From: an uncultured Eggerthellaceae bacterium | GTDB taxonomy: Bacteria; Actinomycetota; Coriobacteriia; Coriobacteriales; Eggerthellaceae | Reading direction: 5' to 3' | DNA: 64,000 nucleotides | Assembly: GCA_946618265.1 (NCBI GenBank) | Contig: CAMOLA010000004.1 | Span: 1-64,000, forward strand | In this document: in pieces, positions 41,176-50,182 of the stretch | Layout of the letters: every line of letters starts with the position of its first letter | Numbering within the stretch: position 1 is the first letter of the stretch | Position numbers and translations under genes: made by a program | The notes under the pieces: generated by a model | What the model was told of the DNA's origin: nothing | The model's database searches: none | What the model saw: the letters and a program-made list of their open reading frames with translations, nothing else

Positions 41176-42456
41176 CTATGTGTTCGATTTCAACGATTCG
41201 AACAAATGTTTACAATCTGGTGGCACGTATATCATGAGATGCGTGCCTTCCGGAAGATGCTCTTCGGCTACGATATGGCATCGTTTATGCGCCAGCGACA
41301 CCAGCTCGCCTTTTTGATAGGGAACCACTACATCGAAGAACTCGTCTCTGGCAGCGGCGGCATACGAAATCCTATTGACGAGTTCGTCTATTCCCTCCCC
41401 TGTCATGGCGGAAACGACCAGCGCTTCGGGATGATTGTCCATCAGACGCTTCAGCGCGATGGGGCTTTCGATGAGGTCGCATTTGTTGAAGACCGTGAGT
41501 CGCTCGATGCGGTCCGCCCCAATTTGACCGAGCACGTCTTCGACCGTCTCGATTTGGTAGGCGAGCTCGTCGCTCGACCCGTCGATGACGTGCAGAATCA
41601 AGTCAGCCCCGTTGATCTCGTCCAACGTCGATTTGAACGATTCCACGAGCGTCGTGGGAAGCTTCCGGATAAAGCCGATGGTGTCGGTGACCGTCACGAC
41701 GCGCCCTTCGGGCAACTTGAGCTTTCGCGTCGTAGCGTCGAGCGTTGCGAACAGTTTGTCGTAGCTTAGCACGTCCGAACCTGTGAGCCTGTTGATGAGG
41801 CTCGATTTGCCGGCGTTCGTGTATCCCGCCAACGCGATCTTGAAGGTCCCGCTCTTGTACCTGCTCTCCCTTTGTATGGCGCGAACGTCATCGAGGTGCG
41901 CAAGCTCGCGCTTGATCGATGCAATTCTGTTGCGCACCATGCGCCTATCGACCTCGAGCTGGCTTTCGCCCTCGCCGAAACGCGATCCGACGCCGCCGCC
42001 CATCCTGTTTGACGCGAGGTGAGCCCACATGCCGCGAAGACGGGGATAAAGGTACTGGTTCTGGGCGAGCCTTACTTGGAGACGGCCTTCCTTCGTCGTG
42101 GCGTGAAGCGCGAAAATATCGAGGATGAGAGCCGTCCTGTCGATCACCTTGACGTCCCGATCGACGATCTTCTCGAGATTGGCCTGCTGAGACGGCGTCA
42201 ATTCATCATCGAACACGACGAGATCGGCGGCGCATGCGCGGCAAAGCTCTGCAATCTCGTTCGCTTTGCCGCTCCCTACGAACGTTTTCGGATTGGGGCT
42301 TTCGAGGCGTTGCGACGTGGTTGCGACGACTTCGGCGCCAACCGTGTCGATAAGACGTGCAAGCTCCTCGAGGGAGGAGGTCACCGGCCAGGTGCTTCCC
42401 GGCCAATCGATTCCCACGAGGACGGCACGTTCACGATATTCTTCTATACCTTGCAT
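41176..42456 (-). CDS. hflX: GTPase HflX
   Basis: 426 residues, ribosome-associated GTPase that splits stalled ribosomes in characterised bacteria. The N-terminal HflX domain (NPKTFVGSGKANEI, FDDELTPSQQANLE, RLAQNQYLYPRLRGMW) precedes the G domain: GYTNAGKSSLINRL (G1), DTIGFIRKLP (G3), NKCDL (G4). ATG 42456 has GAGG nine bases before it; an upstream TTG at 42471 is less likely. It is in the same direction as miaA, after a 104-base gap. Confidence 0.94.
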   Translation of the reverse strand: MQGIEEYRERAVLVGIDWPGSTWPVTSSLEELARLIDTVGAEVVATTSQRLESPNPKTFVGSGKANEIAELCRACAADLVVFDDELTPSQQANLEKIVDRDVKVIDRTALILDIFALHATTKEGRLQVRLAQNQYLYPRLRGMWAHLASNRMGGGVGSRFGEGESQLEVDRRMVRNRIASIKRELAHLDDVRAIQRESRYKSGTFKIALAGYTNAGKSSLINRLTGSDVLSYDKLFATLDATTRKLKLPEGRVVTVTDTIGFIRKLPTTLVESFKSTLDEINGADLILHVIDGSSDELAYQIETVEDVLGQIGADRIERLTVFNKCDLIESPIALKRLMDNHPEALVVSAMTGEGIDELVNRISYAAAARDEFFDVVVPYQKGELVSLAHKRCHIVAEEHLPEGTHLMIYVPPDCKHLFESLKSNT

Positions 42457-42560
42457 ACGGTCTAACCTCAATAATCAACGTGGACGGTCCTTCGAAGCGC
42501 TCAAAATTCCGTGTGCCTCGAAACGCATGGTGCTCGAAACGAACCACTGCCATGATAACG

Positions 42561-43532
42561 CTACTCTCCGTTGGACCCCGAGGTTTTCGCGAATGCCTTG
42601 TCTATAATGCGGGAAGCTTCGTCCGTCATTTCTGCGAGGTCGAACGACGTCGCCTCGATCCATTGTATGCGAGCGTCCTTCCTGAACCACGTGCGCTGGC
42701 GTTTCGCATAACGTCTCGTCGCGATCTTTATCTGCTCGATCGCCTCGTCAAGCGTGATGCGCCCGTCGATCGCTTCCACGATCTCCTTGTATCCGATAGC
42801 TTGTGGCGCGGTTATCCCCTCCCGAAATCCCCTATCGAGCAGAGATTGCACTTCGTCTACGAGGCCTGCCCGAACCATGTCGTCAACGCGGTCGTCAATG
42901 CGCTTTCGCAGCACTGCAGGATCGACCGCCAGCCCTATAAAGACTGCCGGTACGAGCTGGGGAAGGTTGGCAAGTGCCCGCTTTTGCCGAGAGTACGTCG
43001 TCCCGTCTTCGAGCAGCTCGAACGCCCTCACGACCCGCTTTACGTCGTTTTCTGGTATGAGGTCGGCGCTCTCGGGGTCCACATCCTTCAGCTGGGTCCA
43101 GAGCGCATGCGCACCGTTTCGCTCTGCAAACGCGTTGAGCCGATCGCGTAGGGCATTTCCAACCTGTTCTCCGGCGGGGAATTCGTAGTCGTCGATAGCC
43201 GCCCTGACGTAGAACCCAGTACCACCGCAAAGAAACGCGTTTCTTCCCCTCGAGGCGATATCGCGGAAACAGGCTCGTGCGTAATCTTGGAACAAGGCCG
43301 CCGAATACGGTTCGCCGGGATCGACTAAATCCAATCCGTGATGGGGCACCATACGGTCCCCTTCCGCGATTTTCCCGGTCCCGATGTCCATGCCGCGGTA
43401 TATCTGCATCGAATCAGCGCTTACCACTTCCCCGTCATGCAAAATGGCAAGCTCTTGGGCGAGCGCTGTTTTTCCAGAGGCAGTTGGACCGACGATGCAG
43501 CAGACCGTTGAATATACGTCACGCGCGACCAT
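42561..43532 (-). CDS. miaA: tRNA dimethylallyltransferase
   Basis: 323 residues. It adds the dimethylallyl group to A37 of tRNAs that read UNN codons. P-loop GPTASGKTALAQELA, DSMQIYRGMDIGTGK, HHGLDLVDP and GGTGFYVRAAIDD are all in place; the C-terminus has RRYAKRQRTWFRKD. It starts five bases after miaB, which carries out the following methylthiolation step, so pathway and gene order agree. Confidence 0.96.
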   Translation of the reverse strand: MVARDVYSTVCCIVGPTASGKTALAQELAILHDGEVVSADSMQIYRGMDIGTGKIAEGDRMVPHHGLDLVDPGEPYSAALFQDYARACFRDIASRGRNAFLCGGTGFYVRAAIDDYEFPAGEQVGNALRDRLNAFAERNGAHALWTQLKDVDPESADLIPENDVKRVVRAFELLEDGTTYSRQKRALANLPQLVPAVFIGLAVDPAVLRKRIDDRVDDMVRAGLVDEVQSLLDRGFREGITAPQAIGYKEIVEAIDGRITLDEAIEQIKIATRRYAKRQRTWFRKDARIQWIEATSFDLAEMTDEASRIIDKAFAKTSGSNGE

Positions 43533-43537
43533 GGTCG

Positions 43538-44902
43538 TTACGATACAAGGGTTCCCTTGAGATACCACGTGCGCGCTTCATCGATCCTTACGGGTACTAT
43601 GGCGCCGACGATGTCGTTGATGTCAACGCCGTCGGGGATTGCCGCGTGCACCGTCTGGTTCTTCGGGCTCTTTCCGGCGAGAAGCCTTGAATCGCGCTTC
43701 GAGCAGCCTTCAACGAGCACGTCGACCGTGGTGTCGAGCTCGGGCTGATTCGCTTCGTATGCATGTTTTTGAACCAGGTCGACGAGGCGGTCGAAGCGTT
43801 CCTGGATTACTTCGCGAGGCGTGTCGTCCACCATTTCGGCAGCCGGCGTTCCCTCGCGCTTGGAGTATATGAACGTGAAGACCTGAGAATACCCGACACG
43901 GTCCACGAGCCGGTACGTATCCTCGAAATCCTGCTCGGTCTCGCCCGGAAAGCCGACGATGATGTCCGTCGAGAGCGCGATGTCCGGTCGGACGTTGCGG
44001 ATCTTGTCGACGAGCTCGAGATAATGCTCGACGGTGTAGACGCGATGCATCGCTTTGAGGATGCGGTTTGAACCGGACTGCGCAGGCAAATGCAACGCCG
44101 GCATGAGGGACCTGAGCGTTCCGAACTTGCCGATTACTTCATCGGTGAGGTCTTTCGGATGGCTCGTGGCAAAGCGGAGCCGCTCGATGCCGGTCGCGTC
44201 GATCGCATCGAGGACGTCGGCGAAACGCGGGCTGCCGTAGAGATCGCGTCCGTACGAATTCACGTTCTGCCCCAGAAGGGTTATTTCCTTGACGCCTGCG
44301 GCTACATAGCGCTTCGCTTCCTCGACGATGTCTTCGAGCAGTCGCGACTTCTCGCGTCCACGCACATAGGGAACGATGCAATACGTGCAGAAGTTGTTGC
44401 ACCCTATGGTGATGGGCAGCCATGCGGCCCAGGAATGCTCCCGCACGGTGGGAAGCTCGGTCGGGAACGCATCTGACTCCTCGAGCGTTTCGGCCTTGCG
44501 GCCGCCATTGGCTATGACGTCGAGAAGCAAGGCGGGTAACGAGGCGAGGTTGTTCGTTCCGAATACGACGTCGACATGGGGCAGCTCCTTGAAGAGCTTG
44601 TCTCCATCGCGCTGGCCGATGCAACCTCCTATTGCTATGAGCCGTTTGGAAAAGGGAGACCCTTTGCGTAGCGGGTCGTTCTTCATCGTGTTGACCTGGC
44701 CGATGAGTCTTACGTCGGCAGCCTCCCGCACGCAACACGTCATGAATACCACGAGGTCAGCCTCGCCGACTGTGTCGACCTGTTGTGCACCGAGATTCTC
44801 GAGCATGCCAACTACACGCTCGGAATCGTGCTTGTTCATCTGGCAACCGAACGTCTGCACATGAAACGTCAGGTCCATAAGAGAGGGGTATGAGGTATTC
44901 AT
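43538..44902 (-). CDS. miaB: tRNA-2-methylthio-N6-dimethylallyladenosine synthase
   Basis: 454 residues, radical-SAM methylthiotransferase. The N-terminal UPF0004 domain has the three auxiliary-cluster cysteines (FGCQMNKHDSE, TCCVREAAD, GGCIGQRDG). The radical-SAM site is GCNNFCTYCIVPYVRGRE. A TRAM domain closes the protein. Of two possible starts, 44902 and 44878, the first lies ten bases after the spoVS stop and is kept. miaA follows after five bases. Confidence 0.95.
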   Translation of the reverse strand: MNTSYPSLMDLTFHVQTFGCQMNKHDSERVVGMLENLGAQQVDTVGEADLVVFMTCCVREAADVRLIGQVNTMKNDPLRKGSPFSKRLIAIGGCIGQRDGDKLFKELPHVDVVFGTNNLASLPALLLDVIANGGRKAETLEESDAFPTELPTVREHSWAAWLPITIGCNNFCTYCIVPYVRGREKSRLLEDIVEEAKRYVAAGVKEITLLGQNVNSYGRDLYGSPRFADVLDAIDATGIERLRFATSHPKDLTDEVIGKFGTLRSLMPALHLPAQSGSNRILKAMHRVYTVEHYLELVDKIRNVRPDIALSTDIIVGFPGETEQDFEDTYRLVDRVGYSQVFTFIYSKREGTPAAEMVDDTPREVIQERFDRLVDLVQKHAYEANQPELDTTVDVLVEGCSKRDSRLLAGKSPKNQTVHAAIPDGVDINDIVGAIVPVRIDEARTWYLKGTLVS

Positions 44903-44912
44903 GCGCTCGCGT

Positions 44913-45248
44913 CTAATCGTTATCGGAAGGATAGCCGTCGGAATCCGCGACACCGTGGAGATACTGCGCCTTGATGGAAAAATGGATAGCCGTTCTGTAT
45001 TCGCCGTCGATGATGATGTCGGCGAACGAAGGAATGCACGAGATCTCGATGCCGACCGGCGACAGGAAGCCCCTCGAAATCGCTATGGCCTTGACCGCCT
45101 GGTTGACGGCGCCGGCGCCAACAGCTTGCATCTCGACCGGCACGCCGTCCTTCACCATGCCGGCGATAGCCCCCGCCACAGAAGCCGGAGAGGACTTCGA
45201 AGACACCTTAAGGCAGCTTAACTGGGAATATTGATCGTTACCCTGCAT
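44913..45248 (-). CDS. spoVS: Stage V sporulation protein S-like (SpoVS)
   Basis: 111 residues, Alba-like fold of the SpoVS family. The family core LKVSSKSSPASVAGAIAGMV, QAVGAGAVNQAVKAIAISRGFL and the C-terminal FSIKAQ are well conserved. Found widely outside spore formers, where its role is unclear. AAGGAAAG precedes ATG 45248. It lies between the GHKL ATPase and miaB, as in Bacillus where spoVS also follows the rny region. Confidence 0.92.
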   Translation of the reverse strand: MQGNDQYSQLSCLKVSSKSSPASVAGAIAGMVKDGVPVEMQAVGAGAVNQAVKAIAISRGFLSPVGIEISCIPSFADIIIDGEYRTAIHFSIKAQYLHGVADSDGYPSDND

Positions 45249-45400
45249 ATCTTTCCTTCAGTTCGTTCAGCAGTTCGAGGGCGAATGTATTTCGTTCGAT
45301 ATGCTACTTGTATATGGTTGCGAAAAGCAATTTTAGCGATATTGAACCTGCGTTTCAACAGGCAATCTAATCATCTGCATGCATTGCGCAAAACCGCTAT

Positions 45401-46471
45401 CTATGGGCGCTTGACGACAGGGATCGTAATGGTGATCCTATCCGCCTTCGCTTGGATGCTCGGTTCGACTCCTGCTTCTAGATAATACCGACGTGAAATT
45501 TCGGCATAGGCATCCATGACGCCCGATGCAAGCAGCTCTTTGTCGTCCTGCGTCAAGGCATACGGCCTTGTCTTCTTCCGTTGGCGTATACGGGGATGCG
45601 CATCGTTGGGCTGCGATTCGATGACGATGTCGTCGAGAATCGGGGAAAGAACCGATACCTGACCATCCATGATGCGCCGCGCCGTGCGTTCGGAAAGGCT
45701 CATGCCCATGCCCTCTGCAAGCTCGGCCAAATCCTTGGGGGTTCGCGCCGTCGCGAGCCGCTTTATGAGCGGAAGGGATGCGACGTCCTTGCAGAACAGA
45801 CGATCGATCGACGAGAGCGTCGCGAGTCCATAATAGTAGATCGTCGAGCAGACCTCGGCGGGCGATCCGATGTATACGGAACACTGCGCCCTGCTGTCGA
45901 TGGCGAATTCGCATGTTGTGCGCAAGATGTTACGCGGACCGCGAACCGACACCGTCTTCTCATCGCTCATCGAAAACGTTGGAAAGCTCGATTGGTCTTT
46001 CTTTTCGCCGAGCACGCTCACGTCCGTCTCGACCTTGATGGCGCAGCCTTTGCGCGATTCGGATTGCATGACGCGAGCTTCATTCGCATTGACGGAAACC
46101 GAATACAATGCCATGCCACGACCATGCAATCCCCAGGCGTCCATGTGCGAAGTATCGAGTTTAGACGTTACGCGGGGCTCGAATACGCGCTCGTGCATTT
46201 CTTCCGGTATCCCGTCACCGTCGTCTATGACCGTCAGATGGCGCTGTTCCCCTTCCTTGGCCATGGCGATGAAAATATGCGTGGCATGGGCGTCTCGGGA
46301 ATTCCTGAGCAGCTCGAGCACGATGTCCTCGCTGCACTGGATATCCTGAGCTGCTTGCCTTCGCTCGGCTTCCGAGGTTTGGAGACGAACGAAGCCACCC
46401 CCGAAATCATGCTCGATTCGGAGGTGGCTCGTACCGTTGACAGATTCTACGAAATGTTCCAGCGATTGCAT
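45401..46471 (-). CDS. Orphan GHKL-type ATPase
   Basis: 356 residues. The Bergerat ATP-binding fold is plain: N-box ELLRNSRDAHATHI (Glu53, Asn57), G1 box VIDDGDGIPE (83-90), and G2 box WGLHGRGMALYS (113-124). No histidine-phosphotransfer helix, sensor or membrane segment exists, so this is not a sensor kinase. The region after the ATPase (about 200-356) contains a helical block (LAELAEGMGMSLSERTARRIM) and a basic segment (RIRQRKKTRPYALT). The layout is closer to TopoVI-B/MORC/MutL-like ATPases than to kinases, but no family can be named. It starts six bases after rny ends, so it is in the rny operon. Confidence 0.8.
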   Translation of the reverse strand: MQSLEHFVESVNGTSHLRIEHDFGGGFVRLQTSEAERRQAAQDIQCSEDIVLELLRNSRDAHATHIFIAMAKEGEQRHLTVIDDGDGIPEEMHERVFEPRVTSKLDTSHMDAWGLHGRGMALYSVSVNANEARVMQSESRKGCAIKVETDVSVLGEKKDQSSFPTFSMSDEKTVSVRGPRNILRTTCEFAIDSRAQCSVYIGSPAEVCSTIYYYGLATLSSIDRLFCKDVASLPLIKRLATARTPKDLAELAEGMGMSLSERTARRIMDGQVSVLSPILDDIVIESQPNDAHPRIRQRKKTRPYALTQDDKELLASGVMDAYAEISRRYYLEAGVEPSIQAKADRITITIPVVKRP

Positions 46472-46477
46472 CGGTGC

Positions 46478-48010
46478 TTATTTCGCAATGCCGATCGCGC
46501 GGCTTTCGCGAATAACGACGACCTTCACCTGGCCGGGGTACTGAAGCTCGTTCTCGATGCGGCTGGCGATATCGTGCGCGAGCACGACGGTCTGCGCTTC
46601 GTCGATCTTTTCGGGCTCGACCATGACGCGAACTTCGCGGCCTGCCTGGATGGCGTATGTACGTTCGACACCCTGATAGGACATTGCGATTTCCTCGAGC
46701 TTCTCGAGGCGCTTGATGTATGCGTCGAGCGTTTCCTTGCGTGCGCCGGGGCGGGCAGCGGAAACGGCGTCTGCAGCTTGCACGAGCACGTCGAGCACGC
46801 TATTGGGTTCGACGTCGTTGTGATGCGCTTCGATGGCATGCACAATCGCTGCGTTCTCGCCGAATCGCCGGGCGAGATCTGCGCCTATGACGGCATGGTT
46901 GCCCTCGACCTCGCGATCGATCGCCTTGCCGATGTCATGCAGGAGGCCGGCACGCTTGGCGGGCACCGGATCGAGTCCGAGCTCGCTTGCCATAACACCG
47001 CACAGATACGCGACTTCGAGAGAATGGTTGAGAACGTTTTGGCCGTATGAAGTGCGGTACCTCAAACGACCGAGCGTATGCACGAGTTCCGGGTGGATGT
47101 CGTGGATGCCGGTATCGAACGTGGCCTGTTCGCCCGCTTCCTGAACTCGCTGGTTGACGAGCTTTTCGGCCTTCTGGAAAGTCTCCTCGATGCGAGCGGG
47201 ATGAATACGGCCGTCAGCGATGAGATTCTCCATCGTGACGCGACCGATTTCGCGGCGTACGGGATCGAAGCACGAAATGGTGACGCATTCCGGCGTGTCG
47301 TCGATGATGAGGTTGGTGCCGGTGATCTGCTCGAAGGACCTGATGTTGCGGCCTTCGCGCCCGATGATGCGACCCTTGAGGTCGTCGGACGGGATCTGGA
47401 TGGCCGATACCGTGTTCTCGATCGTATGCTCAGAGGCGATGCGCTGCATTGCCTGGCTGAGGATCGAGCGCGCCGTTTTGTCCGCTTCGGCCTTCGTACG
47501 CGCTTCGGAATCCCTAATGATCTGCGCGCTCTCGTGAGCGACTTCGTCCTTGAGATTGTTGAGAAGCTCCTGCTTCGCCTGTTCGGGCGTCATGCCCGCC
47601 ACGCTTTCGAGGCGCTTGTTGACTTCGTCCTCGGCCTTTTCCAGATCGCGTTGACGACGTTCGACCTGGCCCTGTAGCGACGAAATCTGATGCTCGCGCT
47701 GGTCGAGCGAATCGGTCCTGCGATCGAGCAACTCTTCGCGTTGCTGAACGCGATGCTCGGCTTCGCGCACCTCGCGCTGGCGCTCCTTGCGCTCCGTCTC
47801 GATTTCGGCCTTGAGCTTCAGTGCTTCGTCCTTTGCTTCGACCTCGGCCTCGCGCTTGATCGTCTCGGCTTGTCGGCGTGCGTCAGAGAGTACGGATTCG
47901 ATTTGTTCTTTCTGGCGCTTTACCGTACCGTTTGCGATGTATCGTGCGATTACGAAACCGAGAACGATGCCGAGGACAATGCCGATGATGGCCCATACGA
48001 CTTCAGGCAT
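46478..48010 (-). CDS. rny: Ribonuclease Y
   Basis: 510 residues, membrane-bound endoribonuclease that starts mRNA decay. An N-terminal membrane helix (about 4-24), a long coiled coil (about 30-175), a KH domain ([21 protein letters not shown]) and an HD domain ([13 protein letters not shown]) follow in the family order. The C-terminal [15 protein letters not shown] and [12 protein letters not shown] are also typical. The 227-base gap upstream (48011-48237) is AT-rich and probably holds its promoter, but no hexamer pair at good spacing is convincing. Confidence 0.96.
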   Translation of the reverse strand: MPEVVWAIIGIVLGIVLGFVIARYIANGTVKRQKEQIESVLSDARRQAETIKREAEVEAKDEALKLKAEIETERKERQREVREAEHRVQQREELLDRRTDSLDQREHQISSLQGQVERRQRDLEKAEDEVNKRLESVAGMTPEQAKQELLNNLKDEVAHESAQIIRDSEARTKAEADKTARSILSQAMQRIASEHTIENTVSAIQIPSDDLKGRIIGREGRNIRSFEQITGTNLIIDDTPECVTISCFDPVRREIGRVTMENLIADGRIHPARIEETFQKAEKLVNQRVQEAGEQATFDTGIHDIHPELVHTLGRLRYRTSYGQNVLNHSLEVAYLCGVMASELGLDPVPAKRAGLLHDIGKAIDREVEGNHAVIGADLARRFGENAAIVHAIEAHHNDVEPNSVLDVLVQAADAVSAARPGARKETLDAYIKRLEKLEEIAMSYQGVERTYAIQAGREVRVMVEPEKIDEAQTVVLAHDIASRIENELQYPGQVKVVVIRESRAIGIAK

Positions 48011-48237
48011 CGTTTCTCCTTCCTATCCGCTTACATGCACTGATAGCCTGGAACTGCATAATTCCAGGCATGAGAATAGAGCTCTCGTAGATGGTGTCGA
48101 TATTCGAAATGTCACTATATAAACACCCATGCGGGTACTAATTCTCACAAATATCATGATACGTGTATTCAGGGGAAAATAGATTAACCCTTCGGGCATC
48201 GTCATAAAAATATCTATAAAAGATGACCCGCTGTCAA

Positions 48238-48906
48238 TTAATCAACGCGGTTTTGCTCGGCCCACATCCGCGCGGCACTCGATGCGACCGAGGTGGGAAA
48301 CCCGCGTTGCATGAGCTTTCGGTACGCGCCGTCTCTGAGGTTCTTGGACCTTGGCGGCTTTGCATCGAGGAGGCTGAGCGCCCTATCGAGCTCGTTGTCG
48401 AAGTCAGCGACGTAAGCATCGGGCCATCCGTCAACTTGGTCGGGGTCGATTCCATGCGAGACGAGCTCGCGTTCGATACCGGCGCTTCCCTTCCGTTGCG
48501 AGATGCGACTTCTGATAAGAACCTCTGCGAAGCGCATATCGTCGACGAACCCGTATGATCGGGCACGTTCGATGGATTCGTCGATGGAAGCTTCGGAAAA
48601 CCCGAGGCGGGCAAGGCGTTCCCTCAGTGTCTTCTCCGAGCGGTCGGCTGCATTGACGAGGTCGATGATCTTCTTGAAGGCGCGCGCTGACTCATCGTCG
48701 TGGCCTCCATCGTCTCTTGTAGCGCTGTCGTCGACTAACTTTTTTCGAAGTCGAGGAACTGCTGCATCTTCCGTTTCAGTCGATGCGGTTTCTGGAGCGG
48801 CGTTTGGCTCCACATGAATCGAATCCGAACCGCCGAACCTTGACGACCCGGATTCGATTTGAGCAATCTGCTGTTTGAGCGCCTCGATTGTAGACGAGCG
48901 AGACAT
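48238..48906 (-). CDS. recX: Regulatory protein RecX
   Basis: 222 residues. RecX binds RecA filaments and limits their activity. The three-helix repeats are seen from about residue 75 (RSEKTLRERLARLGFSEASIDES, YGFVDDMRFAEVLIRSRI, GSAGIERELVSHGID). About 70 polar, low-complexity residues precede this core, longer than usual. It starts one base after recA, so the two are co-transcribed. Confidence 0.92.
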   Translation of the reverse strand: MSRSSTIEALKQQIAQIESGSSRFGGSDSIHVEPNAAPETASTETEDAAVPRLRKKLVDDSATRDDGGHDDESARAFKKIIDLVNAADRSEKTLRERLARLGFSEASIDESIERARSYGFVDDMRFAEVLIRSRISQRKGSAGIERELVSHGIDPDQVDGWPDAYVADFDNELDRALSLLDAKPPRSKNLRDGAYRKLMQRGFPTSVASSAARMWAEQNRVD

Positions 48907-48907
48907 G

Positions 48908-49969
48908 CTAGCGTTTCTTGCCGCCGGGCTTTTCGGCGGGCGTTATGGCGTCGGCTTCTTCTTCGGTCCTCTTGATGATGGGAATGTCGAAGGCTTCGCG
49001 AATCTTCAGTTCGAGCTCGTCACGCAAGTCGGGGTTTTCCGCCAACGTGCGCTTGGCGGCCTCGCGGCCTTGACCGAGGCGCTCTTCGCCGTAGGTGTAC
49101 CACGCGCCGCTCTTCTTGGCCACGCCGGCTTCGACGGCCATGTCGACGATGCACCCCTCCTTCGAAATGCCCTTGCCGTACATGAGGTCGAATTCGGCTT
49201 GCTTGAACGGAGGTGCAACCTTGTTCTTGACGACTTTGGCGCGAACGCGGTTACCGACGACTTCGCCTTCTGCCTTGATGGAATCGATGCGTCGAATGTC
49301 GATGCGGACGCTCGAGAAGAATTTCAGGGCGCGACCGCCCGTCGTCGTTTCCGGATTGCCGAACATGATGCCGATCTTCTCGCGGAGCTGATTGATGAAG
49401 ATGCAGGTCGTGTTCGACTTGGAGAGCGAGCCAGCCAGCTTGCGCAGCGCTTGCGACATGAGCCGTGCTTGGAGGCCAACCGTCGTGTCACCGATTTCGC
49501 CCTCGATTTCGGCGCGGGGAACGAGTGCGGCGACGGAGTCGATGACAACGCAATCGATGGCGCCAGACCGCACGAGCATATCGCAAATTTCGAGCGCTTG
49601 CTCGCCGGTGTCGGGCTGGGAGATGAGCACCTCGTCGATGTCGACGCCAAGCCTGGCCGCATATATGGGGTCGAGAGCGTGCTCTGCGTCGATGAAGGCG
49701 ACGATGCCGCCGAGTGCTTGGGCTTCGGCGAGTATCTGCAAGGCGAGCGTCGTCTTGCCGCTTGATTCAGGGCCGTATATCTCGACGATCCTGCCCCGCG
49801 GGACGCCGCCGATGCCGAGCGCTTTGTCCAAGATGAGAGCGCCTGTCGGTATGGCGTCGACCGTGAGGTCCTTGTTGGCGTCTCCGAAGCGCATGATGGC
49901 GCCGTCGCCGAATTTAGACTTGATTTGATTTGTTGTGAAGTCGACAAGCTCTGACTTTTTCTGATTCAT
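48908..49969 (-). CDS. recA: Recombinase RecA
   Basis: 353 residues, full length. It forms filaments on single-stranded DNA for strand exchange and stimulates LexA self-cleavage. Walker [14 protein letters not shown], catalytic Glu in [10 protein letters not shown], and [20 protein letters not shown] (loop 2) are intact. ATG 49969 follows an AAGGTG site. The upstream promoter carries a LexA box. An in-frame extension to 50143 contains that promoter and was discarded. Confidence 0.98.
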   Translation of the reverse strand: MNQKKSELVDFTTNQIKSKFGDGAIMRFGDANKDLTVDAIPTGALILDKALGIGGVPRGRIVEIYGPESSGKTTLALQILAEAQALGGIVAFIDAEHALDPIYAARLGVDIDEVLISQPDTGEQALEICDMLVRSGAIDCVVIDSVAALVPRAEIEGEIGDTTVGLQARLMSQALRKLAGSLSKSNTTCIFINQLREKIGIMFGNPETTTGGRALKFFSSVRIDIRRIDSIKAEGEVVGNRVRAKVVKNKVAPPFKQAEFDLMYGKGISKEGCIVDMAVEAGVAKKSGAWYTYGEERLGQGREAAKRTLAENPDLRDELELKIREAFDIPIIKRTEEEADAITPAEKPGGKKR

Positions 49970-50000
49970 GGCACCTTCTTTTCTCTCTATCGCATGAACA

Positions 50001-50028
50001 AGTATACCGAACAGATGTTTGTTGTCAA
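50001..50028 (-). promoter_or_regulatory. recA promoter with LexA box inside the spacer
   Basis: On the minus strand TTGACA (50023-50028), 16-base spacer, TATACT (50001-50006). The spacer is almost entirely the box CGAACAGATGTTTG (50008-50021 on the plus strand), of the CGAAC-N4-GTT type. A bound LexA would occlude RNA polymerase. Confidence 0.85.
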
Positions 50029-50182
50029 GCATCTTCGGCTCATGAGCAACGATAATCGACCAACCTTGCAGACGAACCTGCAGATAGCTACCCGCGGGTT
50101 CGCTCGAGCGTCGCCTCCGTGCCCCTACCGAGCCACCGAGCAATTCCCCGGATCGACCTGAAACGCACGATTGCTTTAGCTT

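Noticed and set aside
41199..41211. LexA box (CGAAC-N4-GTTT) downstream of lexA
   Set aside because: It lies inside the last codons of hflX (His-Leu-Phe-Glu-Ser region) with no promoter nearby; coding coincidence.
45401..46471. Sensor histidine kinase
   Set aside because: It has ATP-binding boxes but no phospho-accepting histidine helix, sensor domain or membrane segment, and no response regulator lies nearby.
48023..48205. 60-codon minus-strand frame upstream of rny
   Set aside because: It lies in the AT-rich gap that must hold the rny promoter; no ribosome-binding site.
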